From the NCBI GenBank assembly GCA_017163975.1, contig JAFFSR010000248.1:2318001-2382000 (forward strand): a DNA stretch of 64,000 nucleotides. The letters run 5' to 3'. Shown here piece after piece: positions 21,732 to 33,025 of the stretch. The DNA comes from Anastatus disparis (taxonomy: Eukaryota; Arthropoda; Insecta; Hymenoptera; Eupelmidae). A program made the translations under genes and the position numbers. Numbering within the stretch: the stretch's first letter is position 1; the number at the start of each line of letters is the position of its first letter. The notes below the pieces were generated by a model. It saw only the letters and a list, made by a program, of their open reading frames with translations. It was not told the DNA's origin and did no database searches.

Positions 21732-21950
21732 CGGCCGTTCTTCAATGATGTTACACGTTACACGTTACTCATGACATGTTTTACAATTTTGTTGTCCGAT
21801 GTCTAATGAATTTACGATCTATGTCAGAAAAAAAGATACGCTTATTAAAGCCATAGATCATGATTTCAATAGAAATTAGACAACAAAATTTTAAAACGTG
21901 TGACGAGTAACATGTAACGTGTAACGTGTAATGCCATTGAAGAACGGCCG
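21732..21950. mobile_element. 219-bp hairpin MITE with TTA flanks
   Basis: Ends CGGCCGTTCTTCAATG and CATTGAAGAACGGCCG. Inner arms also pair (TTACACGTTACACGTTAC with its complement). TTA lies on each side (21729-21731 and 21951-21953), which would fit a PIF/Harbinger-type 3-bp target (TWA), although TTAA with one changed base cannot be excluded. Confidence 0.7.
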
Positions 21951-22149
21951 TTAAAATATTAAGACTTTTCTATATATAGCTAGATTAAAGTGGATTCTAG
22001 ATGGATTTTTAAATGGATATCTTTGCCTAAAAATTCAGGTGAATTTGAGGTCTTCCAAGAATATTACTGTAAAGTATTGATTGTAATATAATAAACATAT
22101 GGAGGGAGAGTTGAAGGGGGCTCACTCATGCGGAGAAGTTTGAAGCAAT

Positions 22150-22390
22150 ATATGAGGAAGCGCAGTCGGTTTGTAGGAGCTGTGGAGCTGTACATTCAGT
22201 TCTTCCTTCAGGGGTTGTAATTACGTGCAGTAATTCTGTACTGGTTATAGGCTGCGCAGATGGTCTGCAGGGCTTGTGAGTATGCGCAGTACGACTCTAT
22301 AGGCTATAAACGTACGCAGTCGGTTCCTGGGGATAAAAGGCATGTGCAGTCGAATCGTAGATATTGTAAATGAGCAGAGTGTTATTAACG
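22150..22390. repeat. Degenerate ~30-bp repeat around GCAGTCG
   Basis: GCGCAGTCGG, GTGCAGTAAT, TGCGCAGATG, GCGCAGTACG, ACGCAGTCGG, GTGCAGTCGA and GAGCAGAGTG recur roughly every 29-60 bases between 22160 and 22385, usually followed by a T/G-rich stretch and TTGTAA or TATAAA. An old minisatellite. The remaining DNA from 21951 to 23269 shows no gene. Confidence 0.55.
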
Positions 22391-23269
22391 TATTGGCTTT
22401 TAGAAAAGATTTTACAAAGCTTTTGTCCAAAAAAACGGAAGCTGAGGTGTAATTCAACTAATTTATAAGTCCTGAGTTATAAGTCCCTAGCATTAAACTC
22501 ACTAATTACTTAGTATAAACACGTGTTTTTGAGGTTATGGTGAGACAAAACCATGGAAAAACCGCAAAAACCCCGTTTTTTGCTGTTTTTTCGATTTTTG
22601 AGCATGTTTTGGTAAGAAAATGATTACTGCGACTACAGCGTTAAAAAGTACGGCTAAAAATACATGAAAAAAAGCTATTTAGGTTTTAGCAAAATATTAT
22701 CTTTATACTTAAAAGAACGATAAGAAACTTAAAATATCATTAGAAATGGGAATTACAAGGTAAATAAATCTGGAAAAAATCTGACAAATTCTTAATATGA
22801 TTACAAAGCTATTTGCATATTTTCAGATTCTTCGGCTGCAAACAGCGCACGATAAAAATTATTTAAGAAAAAACACGTTTTGGGCATTTTTGGTGCCCCC
22901 GTGGCAGTTTGGGATCTGAAATTTTGCACATACGCATCTTTAAACATACTCTATCGAATAAGCAGCGAGCTGTAAAGATCCCTGCTGTGGCCGATTTGAC
23001 CCACTTCCCACTATAGCCTTTATAAAGTATCGATAAAACACTTTTTAAATATTCATATCAAAATATTGATAATTTAAAATAGAGTGTTGAAAAGACGCGT
23101 AGTCTTTTTCAACAAATTTTATTTTAAAATTTGTTGGATGTTTTAGAAAGAAAAAGACCTGTTCCTTTTCCCTTTTGAATTGTCTGATTATGAAATTTTT
23201 ATTGAACTGATTTTCATGAATTTATCCCTTTTAACACACAAGAAAACTAGAATTTGATTTTACATTTCA

Positions 23270-23474
23270 GGCGACTTCGGAAGTTCGTTTCGATTTCATT
23301 TTGTAGTTTACAAATTACTCTTTAAGTTTCTAAAATTTTTTGAATTTTTTAATTTTTCACCATTTATTATGATCCGTAGAATGGTGGAAGATTAAAAAAT
23401 CTGAGAAATTTCACATATCGAAAGAGTAATTTGTAAACTCAAAAATAAAACCTAACCTAAAATCCGAAGTCGTC
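23270..23474. mobile_element. 205-bp hairpin MITE, copy 2
   Basis: Same length and ends as 12348-12552 but in the opposite orientation (its left arm resembles the complement of the right arm of copy 1). TTAA is intact on the right (23475-23478) and TTCA on the left (a one-base decay). Confidence 0.85.
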
Positions 23475-23478
23475 TTAA

Positions 23479-24774
23479 CCTTTGAATTTAACTAATTGAT
23501 TTTGAATTTAGCATTTACACTGAATTTAATTTATTGATATTGTCGCTGATTTTATCGGAAGATTTTGACTAAGAAAACTAATACTTGATTAAAGGAAGAG
23601 AAGGAATTTAGTGAGTCAAATGCAACGAACCTTGCGGTTGTAGTTGCATTTGTGTTAATTGATTTGTTATTCTGAACTTGTAATTTTGTTATTTCAAAGA
23701 AGGATTCACTCAATAAAAACACTGATGTAAAGAGAAAAAGCCATTCGGCATAAAAAACCCTTGATTTATTGACCTATAAAATTACACACTATTTAACGCA
23801 ACGTTTAAACCTATACGCACGCACGCAAAGAAAGAAAGAGGATAGAGTCCATTGATACATAGAGCTATCAGCTCGTATGTTTGTATAGCCGTGGCTGTGA
23901 CGAAGGCGATGCGTTGATTCGCAACGAGCCGTTCGTCGTTTAGTGGAAACTATGTCCGCTGAACAAAGCTTCTGATCGCTTTGGAGAAAACAGAAGAAAA
24001 GTAACAATAGAGACTAAGTCTTCTCGAGAGAGAATAGACCACTCGGGGCGATGTCACGCTTGATACTAACTAACTTTTCCGCGGCACTTAAAAAAGTCTT
24101 CCTGTTCTCTCCCCCCTTTTGTCTATGAGCTGACATTAGGGAGGTGGGAAGAGGCGACTGTAAAGTGCTGCCGCTCATCATCGCTTTTAATTTTTGATAT
24201 GATTTGTGTTGCGACGCAACAAGTGTATCTGAAATTGAAAGAAGGGGGTAGCCTGCGTTTATTCTTATATGTTCGAAGAGTCTCCTCAAATTTTTTTATT
24301 ATCATCCATAAAATATTCTTCATGTTTCAAGAATTTTACGGAGGTGCCTCGAGTGTACACTTTCTGTGTGGCGGGCAAGATGCAGGTCGCAATTTTCATC
24401 TGAAACAAAAAACCAAAAGAAATTTTTAATTTTTAATGGTGTAATTCCTAGGTGAACCAAGAAAATTCAACAAAAAGTAAAAAATTTAACAATTTTTCGT
24501 AGATGAAAAAAAATGCATTTAAAAAAAAAAATTCACGTTAGATCGTTAAAAAACTGGGTTAATGTTAACCTTCTTAAGGTATTTTAGGTTCAGCTAGAAG
24601 AGAATTTAATCCTGAATACAACGCATTTTAACTCGTTTCGATAGGACGTTTACTTTTTTTCCTATCTTGCCCGCCAATTTGAAAAAATCATCAAAATGGA
24701 AATTCGAGAAATCGCGTGTCAAAGTTTTCGTTCACAAAAAATCGTAAATTTCTTGAACTTACCCTATTAATATG
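23479..24774. other. Non-coding spacer before the Mutator-like remnant
   Basis: No convincing coding region. CGGGCAAGAT at about 24373 and its complement ATCTTGCCCG at about 24664 make a short inverted pair. The short open frames at 23789-24429 overlap each other on both strands and show no domain. Confidence 0.4.
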
Positions 24775-25660
24775 CTAATCAGCGATTCCTGCTCCATATA
24801 ACTGCCCTTCAGACTCTTCAAAAAATTGGTTTTCGGCCAAATGCTCCATTTGACGGGCTGTTCTGGCTTCTTTAGTCGCCAGTGAGGCGCACATGTTTTG
24901 ACGCGTGATGCGCTCCTCGTTCGCTTTATCACAAAAATTTTTGCACTGGAGCCCAATTTTGAAGTCTAATAAGTGCATAGTCTTTAATACTGCACTGTAG
25001 CCTTCATTAAACATTTCTGTATAGATGAAAGCAGCAGTCTCAACTATTTTAATCCCCGAATGGAGGTGTTTGGGCGTCATGCGCCATACGGTTGAATTAA
25101 ATGACTCGTTAGCATTCTGCGTGTATCCACCCAAGCACTTTGTTGATAAATCGTCCTTTGATGATTCCTCGTATATAGAACGAATATGTTTCACAATATC
25201 GTCGTCAATTAGGCAAGGTGGATGTTTAAAATCAACCAAAGTATTTTTTGCATCTGCTTTGCGCCATTAACACCAGCTTTCGGCGCCTTCGGGGCAGTTG
25301 TCGTGGCGAGGCAATTTATCTGTAGAGTAACAATGATCAAGTGTCGCCATTATTGCACTTCTCATACTTTCTACAGAGTTTAAATTTCTTCGAATCGCGA
25401 GACCGTGATACATTGTTAGTTTTTTTATTACAGTCTCTGTGATCCACTTTTTTCCACCAAGTTTCTATTCTTTTCTCTTGTTGCGGAGACGAGTACCTAT
25501 GCGCTTTTGTACATATCCCACGCACTCGTTCTTAATCACTGTACACTTGTCGCCGTATGGATTATTCTTTACAATTCCAGGAAATGTTTTGGAGTCGCCG
25601 TCGCCAATATAATTGCTATACATTACTCCAAATTTGTCGACGCTTGCTCACTATTTCTTC
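24775..25660 (-). pseudogene. Mutator-like (MULE-type) transposase fragment
   Basis: Minus strand. Reading order: VMYSNYIGDGDSKTFPGI, YGDKCTVIKNECVGYVQKR, IGTRLRNKRKE, then KLPRHDNCPEGAESWC, and FKHPPCLIDDDIVKHI, KCLGGYTQNANESFNSTVW, with a C-terminal ENQFFEESEGQLYGAGIAD. The GDGDSKTF, ECxGHVQKRxGTRLR and GxTQNxNESFN signatures match the metazoan Mutator-like transposase domain family. Two in-frame stops (TAG at 25465-25467 and TAA at 25267-25269) and a stop just upstream of the preserved block kill it. Frame is otherwise continuous, so it died by point mutation. It lies just outside the 28-kb block; no matching terminal inverted repeats were found. Confidence 0.7.
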
Positions 25661-25739
25661 TGTATCTCCGAAAATATTCCGAATTAGGTTCTGAAATTTT
25701 AGAGACATATTCTTGGATAGTTTAGGAAGAGATTTAGGC

Positions 25740-26285
25740 GAAAAAAAAAATTTCGACTTTTTGAAGTCTCTAAAGCAGGCTCCCCCCTTAAGAGCATGAC
25801 GAAGCTGCCCGCCTTCTAATAATATTTTCGATCCTAGATTATGAATAAACTATGTGTTCAATCGATTTTTTTTCGCTACAAAGTAAAAATTTGTAAGTCT
25901 AAACTCTAGTGCGGACAACTTAAGATATCCACCGAAATATTATACATATAAAGTTATAATAGAAACTTTTAATGTATCGTATTTTAAGGTTAGGTTTATC
26001 AAGCTTGATATCTGATTTCCAATCCAAGCTCATAAAAAAATAACAAGTCCAAATGATTTTTTATTCCGACAAAAATTATTGTATTAATATAGCTTTAGTA
26101 CGGACAAGTCATTATATTTGTTTAATTTATGAATTTAAAAAGATATTGATAAATTAAAAAAAGCAAAACTCAATTGCTGCAGCTCCAACATCCCGTTAAT
26201 AGAAAAATGGTAACAGAAGAATCACATACATGTAAAAAAATTTCAGAAAAAGACATTATTATGAAAATGCAAGAAACAAAAACGT
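25740..26285. repeat. Diverged relative of a segment inside the composite element
   Basis: CTTCTAATAATATTTTCGATCC, GGTTAGGTTTATCAAGCTT and CTCATAAAAAAATAACAAG here correspond in order to TCTGATAATATTTCTGATCC, GGTTAGGTTTGGCAACTT and TTCATAAAAAAATAACAGC at 28070-28265. It is an older copy of the sequence that makes up part of the left end of the composite block. No gene. Confidence 0.55.
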
Positions 26286-26288
26286 AAT

Positions 26289-26591
26289 GATGAATTAGAA
26301 CTAAGACGTGTTCAAGAAACTTTACGTAAGAGAAAAGCTTATCTGAAAATGAAAAAAGGACAACCAAATAATTATAAAGAGAAATTAGAAAATACTTAGA
26401 TAACAAAATGGCAATTCAAAGAAACAATGAGTACTGATAAATTGGAACAAATACGTGCGAATAAAACTTTACTCAAGTAAGAAGCTTATATAAAAATTGA
26501 AGAAAAATAACCGAAAAAATATGAAGAAAAATAAGAAAATACTAAAATAACAAAATTGAAATTCAAGGAAACAATAAGTACTGATAAATTG
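26289..26591 (+). pseudogene. 147-bp coding tandem repeat, interrupted by the composite element
   Basis: Units start at GATGAATTAG (26289), GATAAATTGG (26436) and GATAAATTG (26583), exactly 147 bp (49 codons) apart. Unit 1 reads ELRRVQETLRKRKAYLKMK then GQPNNYKEKLENT; units 2 and 3 read TDKLEQIRAN..., with several TAA/TAG stops. Charged, heptad-like sequence suggests a helical repeat protein. Unit 3 breaks after GATAAATTG and resumes at 54598 as TGGAACAAATACGTGCGAAT. I do not know the protein. Confidence 0.65.
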
Positions 26592-29335
26592 CCCTACTGA
26601 AAAAAATGACATGAGATCTCATGTGAAAACTCGTGTGAAAAAAAATAAAATTTTTTTCTACGCTTATAGTTGTAATCCATGTCAACAAATCTAAAATCTT
26701 AATTTTGGTCTATAATACATTTTATTTATATATATTAATAAAATTATAATTGAATGATTCTACACTACATCTACAAAAGAATCGTTATCTAAAGCATCGT
26801 AAAGCATGCTATTATGGATTATGGTTTTAAACTATATTGGAGCGTAATTATACTCGGCGATTAAATAATAATAGAAACAAATTTTTTACAAAGATTTAGA
26901 CGTTATTTACAAGTAATAGCTAAGATACTAGTCACTACAATTATGCATATCGCCTTTCACACTCAAAAAGTCCATCACTTTTCAATGAGGTCTGGAGCGA
27001 TGCCGTTCATATACAAAGGTTTGTACAGAATTTGTGTATTCACAAATTGCGATACTTATTTCATATCGCAGACGAAATCACGTATACGAGGCTCGGGGTC
27101 AGCTCATTGATTAATGACAGTTTTTCTAATCAATAGGTATTGTCGTTCTATGACGAACGCTGCATCTGATTTAGATTTACGGCATAACACGTCTTACCAA
27201 TTGTTACACAATTTGTATGTCGCCGTAAAAACAGTTGCAGCTTTATTTATGTCTTAGAACATTATGACAAACTACCTTCAATGAACTGACAGTGACTTAG
27301 TACTTAATATCCATTTTTATCATACTGATAAATTATGTTTACATATAATTTACAATAACGTCTTACAGGTTTAAATAATATAGGTTTTTCTTACTCAAGA
27401 ATTTTTTATTTTACTTTTATTTTAGAGTATTACCGCAATCTTATTGCTTGCTTTCCTAATTCAGTCGTGAATCTACCGTAATCTGAAGAATTTTTAAAAT
27501 CTTGCTTGAATATAATTTTAAACCATGATATATAATCATATTCATACAGACTATTCACATAGTTTCCATAATAAGAATTATATTTGTATGCAATGTAAGT
27601 CTAAACGTTAAAGATAAGGTAATACACATATTTTAGTACTATACTATTTGACATGTTAAAGGTCAGTTTTAGACGAGCTTTTGGGCATTTTTTACTGATC
27701 GAAACTAGCTAAAAAAGTAATTTAATTTATTTTTAATAAAAATACATATCAGAATTGCTTTTACTTGTAAATATCTATTCATTTTAACATATGAGAGACG
27801 GAAGCGTGTACATTTGTCAAAATTCTTTTTTAGCTATTTTTGATCGGTAAAGTTAGTCAAAATCTGATCCTTAATTGGAAAGTCAAGCCATGAAATACCA
27901 TGCAAAAACGAAGTGGCCAAAATTAGAACTACTAACACCGGGCAAGATACATTGGGTCTTATGGCTCTACTAAATTTATTGAATATGATGATGTTCTATT
28001 GTGCGAATACGTATTTATAATATTAGTGTAATTATATAAATTAAGGGCATGGTGATGCTTCCCCCTTCTGATAATATTTCTGATCCAAGTTTTTGTTTCA
28101 CTGCAATAAAAAAATTAGTAGGATTCAACTTGAGTGCGAACTAAAAAAATGTACAAAATACTTAAAAAGTTATATACAAATTAGCAATCTATAGTATTTC
28201 GGGGTTAGGTTTGGCAACTTTAATATATAATTTGCGATTCAAGTTCATAAAAAAATAACAGCTCCAAAGGATTTTTTCATTTTAACTAAAATAATGGTAT
28301 TAATATAGCTAATGTCAAAATTTTTCAAAATTTAAAGAACAAGCCGAAAAAAATAAAAAAATAATAGTATATTGTGTAACGAGTAAGTTCGGGCAATGGC
28401 GCTACTCGCTACGCTCGTGCGCCAGCTTGCCCTCGTGCGCAATAGTCAACTAAACCGAACGAGATTCACATACTATTTTTTCTCGTAAGTGCTGGGCGTA
28501 AGAGAGAGAGAGAGTGACATGTTAGGGCGCGGAAAGGGGGGGTTTGGGTAAAAAAATTAATATGTAAATAAAAAAAAACATTTTATATAAATATTATTTT
28601 TTGCATCGCCAACAACTTTCATCAAGAAGCTAGCACACAAATGACTCGTACAAGAAACTCGTGCACGTTCTAGCGTATTTTGTTTCCTTTCGGTATAGCA
28701 TTCTCTTACTCTCTCTCTCTCTCTCTCTCTCTCATATCTGCCGTACGACTGACTCGTAAACACGTTCTGGCGTGTCTTGTTTTCTTTCGATAAAGCATTC
28801 TCTCTCTCTCTCCTATCATCTTCGCCCGCGCGACGCAACTTCTGCATATACAAACAAAATCGTGGTTTTCTTTTTTTCATTAATTAACAGATTTGCGTGA
28901 CGTTATTTTTTATAACCTAACGCTTTTTACTCAAACACACGCTTCAAAGACAAAACACACGCGGCGCGCGCTATTAGCTACTTACCACCCCGAAAACGCA
29001 TGCGCAATAGGCCACTTACCCAGCACGCATGAGAAAAATATCTTTTTAAAATTTTTTAATTTGAATGAAATATATAAGAGATCCCATGTGAGATCACATA
29101 TGAGATTGCACACGAGATTGCATATCAGATGTCACATGGAATCGCCTATGAGATCGCAAATGAAATCGAATGTATATTAGTTAAATTTTTAAAATAAAAT
29201 AAATATATGTGCGATCTGACATGAGATCTCACATATATTTATTTTATTTTCAAAATTAAACGAATATATATGAGATTTCATATGCGATTTCGTATGGGAT
29301 CTCACATGAGAGTTCATACAATATTTTCAGTAGGG
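26592..29335 (+). repeat. Left terminal sub-element (2,744 bp) of the composite
   Basis: Bounded by CCCTACTGAAAA (26592) and TTTTCAGTAGGG (ends 29335). Contains GAGATCTC-rich subterminal zones (26610-26640 and 29070-29330), a TCTC microsatellite (28705-28812) and diverged relatives of 25740-26285. No coding capacity. The inner flank starts AT, not TG, so this sub-element alone was not the unit that made the TG duplication. Confidence 0.75.
28705..28735. repeat. TC microsatellite
   Basis: ACTCTCTCTCTCTCTCTCTC run; a second TCTC run is at 28799-28812 and an AGAG run at 28502-28516. The Arg/Glu-rich frame on the minus strand here is a product of these runs. Confidence 0.9.
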
Positions 29336-29424
29336 ATGATTTTTCTTAGCTTGTTCTTGAAATCTATACATATTTACACTCTTCCGATTCTCATTTATTT
29401 AAAATAAGTTCATACCTATAAGTA

Positions 29425-29500
29425 GAATCGGTTGTAGCGCAGAGACTAAGGCTCTTGGCTCATGCTGTAGTAGACCGTAGTTTAATCCCCGGGAAAAATT
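29425..29500 (+). repeat. tRNA-derived SINE-like head, left copy
   Basis: GGTTGTAGCGCAGAGACTAA fits an A box (TRGCNNAGY) and TAGTTTAATCCCCGGG a weak B box about 45 bases later, the spacing of an RNA polymerase III promoter. A shared ~90-bp body (CTCTGTAAGATAGAACTAGGA) follows. An inverted copy lies at 49490-49565 in the mirror arm. Confidence 0.5.
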
Positions 29501-29680
29501 TTGAAAACTATTTCTGAATTTTTCTCTGTAAGATAGAACTAGGAGACCAGGAAAAACAAATTACGAATTCTCCCTGTCTGATAAAAATTACATGAGTAAG
29601 GTGAAATCACGGGTCTCAGTCCACAGCGATCTAGAGACGTACTGGCAATAAAATAGAGGAGAAGACAATATCTCCAATGC

Positions 29681-30290
29681 CTAGTGGAAATATGAAATGT
29701 GCATTACTGTTTGAAATAGTTTAAAATAATTCAAAACTGTTTAAAACTGTTCAAAATAGTTAACAAATGTGAAATTTGGAACACTTAAAACAGTTATGAA
29801 CAGTTTTAAACATTTTTGAACAGTATTAAACAATACAGAATAATTTGGAACTAAAGTGAACATTTTCTCGTATATATTATATGAATTTTAATATAAGAAA
29901 ATTTTTACAAACACAAAATTCTGAAACACTGTTTGAAATCATTTCGAACTTTTTAAAACTTATTAAACTGCTTAAAACTGTTTAAAGGTGTTTCGAACTG
30001 TTTAAAACCATTAAAAACTGTTCAAGTTAATAAAAAATAGTTCATTTCAATTTAAAATTGTTTTGAAATATTTTAAAATAATCTATAACTTTTTAACATA
30101 AAAAATTCAAAACTATTAAACACCGTTTGAAATCATTTCGAACTTTTCGAAACTTTTTGAAAGTGTTTAAAAATGCTTAAAACTGCTCATAACTGTTTTA
30201 AATGTCCTGAATTTCGCACTTATAAACAGTTTCTAACAGTTTTCAAGAGTTTTAAACATTTTTGAACATTTTATATTTCCGCTAGAGATT
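29681..30290. repeat. Minisatellite of AAACTGTTTA-like units with inverted ends
   Basis: The interior is dozens of diverged ~10-bp units (TTTAAAACTG, GTTTAAAACTG, AACTGTTCAAAA). It starts CTAGTGGAAATATGAAATG and ends CATTTTATATTTCCGCTAG, imperfect inverted tips. It lies only in the left half and has no partner in the right half. Confidence 0.6.
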
Positions 30291-31007
30291 ACAAACAATT
30301 CTGATATTTATTGATATGAAAAAAAACGAAATTTATTTTTAAAGTATATTTGATCGATAAAGCAAACCCTAAAAATTTTGTTTTATAATAGGTCATTTAT
30401 TTTTGTCCTTTTCTAATCTCAATCTCAACTTCATTATATATTGTGCCATGACACGAATTTTTAAATTAGTGTTATCCAAGAACTAAATAGTAATAAAAAG
30501 ATATAATTTTTTTTTATAATTTATTGATTTTTTCAATAATATAGCATAAAAGAAAAAAATAATTTGACATTAGTGAGTAATAAAATAATCAATGATTGTT
30601 AATCAAAAACATGTATTATTTGTAAGATATTCAAAGAAAACAGGCACGTTTGTTCTAAAGGGTACCCCCCGTTAAGATAGTCAATTTTGCCCTGTCCCTG
30701 AAATTTTTGTTTGACCAAAAAAAAAATTTTGTCATATTTGCAGACCACGACCCTCCTCCCCCTGTCCACAGCATGGAAAAAATGACTTTTTCAGTATTTA
30801 TTTTTTTTCTCCGCATCTAGTCAGCAAAAAAACCCCAAGAAAATCGTGCTTATAGCTTAAATGGTTACAAATCATGCAGAATTTTTTCATAAAGATTTGA
30901 TGATGCTATATAACCTAAAAGAATGAAAAAAAATTCAAACCCTTCCTATTTTCACGGGAAATGCGAAACAGGGCTAATTCTTGCAGAAAAACATGTTTTT
31001 TGTTTAA

Positions 31008-31304
31008 CCCTTTCAGAACCAATGTACATTACAATGTACATTGACATTTTTTGGTTTTTTTGAAATTGTGCAAAAGTGGCTTCAAATTTTGTAAAAAAAT
31101 ATGTGTATTAGATTGAAGTGAACTATTTCCAATCTCAAACTGAGGGCCTAAGTTATTATATCTTTGATAGAAATTGAGAAAACTTGAAAAGAAAAAAAAA
31201 AAAATTTTTTTTATCGCAAAAATTGCTTAATAAATGAACACTTATCATCGCTAAATGGTTATCAGAACTTTTCATGATGAAATAATAATTCCGTTCTGAA
31301 AGGG
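31008..31304. mobile_element. 297-bp TTAA MITE with CCCTTTCAGAAC ends, copy 1
   Basis: TTAA at 31004-31007 and 31305-31308. Tips CCCTTTCAGAACC and GTTCTGAAAGGG. The paralogous units at about 33214 and 35130 read TGTTTAAAATTATATG with a single TTAA at the same place, giving the empty site. Inner palindrome TGTACATTACAATGTACA. A second copy, inverted, is at 55268-55568. Confidence 0.9.
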
Positions 31305-32255
31305 TTAAAAATATTTGTCTGAATTTTTTCAGATATTTCCTGTTAGTGCGCCATATTTAAAAATGCAAAAAACTCATTTTTTCGACGTTTTTGGCAGATT
31401 GTAGCTCATTTGCAGACTTTGTATTATTGTCTATATTATGAAATTGTACTCTAGAACTTTATTTATAAAATTAATTATGCAATCAATTCAGAAAAATAAG
31501 ATATACAAATATTCGGCTTAAAATTTTTGCACGAATCCACATTTTAGATTAGGTGTTTAAACACTTCTTTCGTGATTTTGTTGATATCTCACTACTTTAT
31601 ATGTGATAAAATCTTTTAAAAATTATATTGCTTTAATAAAAGAAAATAGTTTGATGAATAAGTCATTTCACAGGTACAGCTATATTAACTACGGTCAAAA
31701 TATCAACTTGAGATTACATATGAATTTATATTTCGTAAGAAAAACTTATCAATACAAACATTATCATCATGATTTAATAATATGAACCTTGACTTTGGCA
31801 TTTTTAATACTACGTAATCTAAATCTGCACTTAAGTCACACTTTTGCGAGAGCTATGTGGTCTATTTTTACACTGTATAAAAAATGTGAGCATGCGAGTA
31901 CATTAAAATCTTGTTTACATGTCTCATATTAATATTACAATATTAAATATATTTTTTTTAAATAGCGCATAATATTCGCAATTATTTTATGACATTTGCT
32001 ATCGTTTTAAAGATCATAAATAAAGTTTGCACTTATGTCATGTATTGTATTATACTATTTCCATTGACATAGGCACGAATCCAGTAACGTAACTCAAGTA
32101 ACAATCGTTAGGCTGGAAGTTATAGTCTTTACTCAGTTCTAAGATATCTATCTATGTTCTTACTTTTTTCCTATAAGAAGGACAAGGATAGAATATTTGA
32201 GAACTGAGTAACAACTGTAACTTCTAGCCTTAGACTTAAGTTGGGTCTATGAATT

Positions 32256-33025
32256 CGAGCCATAATGAAACATTATGGCCCGAATTTATAGTCTTGTCTT
32301 GAGTATTAAGTATGACTTAAAACTTTAGTTTCGTAACTTGAGAATTAGCTGTAACTTTGATTGAGTGCTACATGAAGAGGTTAGCAAAGTTATTTATGAA
32401 ACAAAATCACGAGAATAAGATAGTCGTCGGTAAGGATGTAACACTTAATTGAAGTAACAGCTGATACTCGAGTAACGATAGTTAATTTTTAAGTCATACT
32501 TAATACCCATAAAATAATATTATCGTCTCAAACTACAATTTCGTTAGAAATAAATCCTTACCTAATATATAAAATTAATGAATATAGGATTTTATTTTTA
32601 TAATCATATTCGTAATACTGTTTTAATACTAATATTTGTAATACTGTTTCAATACTAATGTTCGTGATACTGTTTCAATACTAATATTCGTTATTCTATT
32701 TACAAAATATTTTACATGTTACTTTTTTTTCGCCCGAACATAAGCCCGAATTCATTGTCGTGTCTTGAGTATTAAGTATGACTCAAAAATTAAGTATCGT
32801 TACCTGAGTATCGGCTGTTACTTTAATTGAGTATTATATCCTTACCGACGACTATCTTATTTGTGTAATTTTCTTTCATAACTAACTGTGATAACCTCTT
32901 TATATAGCACTCAATCATAGTAACAGCTAATATTCAAGTAACGAAAATTAAGTTTCAAGTCATACTTAATAGTCAAGACACGACTATGAATTCGGGCCAT
33001 AATGTTTTTTTATGGCTCGAATTCA
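32256..33025. repeat. Palindromic sub-repeat within each 1.9-kb unit
   Basis: GAATTCGAGCCATAATG... and TTATGGCCCGAATT at the left and CGGGCCATAATG ... ATGGCTCGAATTC at the right form nested inverted repeats, with inner arms built from GTGTCTTGAGTATTAAGTAT and its complement. Further copies occur at 34170-34945, 37690-38305 and 39580-40490. It may itself be an old fold-back element that was amplified with the unit. Confidence 0.65.

Noticed and set aside
24369..24681. GGCGGGCAAGAT inverted pair as tips of a transposon next to the Mutator-like gene.
   Set aside because: Only 12 bases match, arms do not extend, and no target duplication was found.
28557..28880. Arg/Glu-rich minus-strand ORF of 107 codons.
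   Set aside because: It is the translation of TCTC microsatellites within the terminal sub-element.
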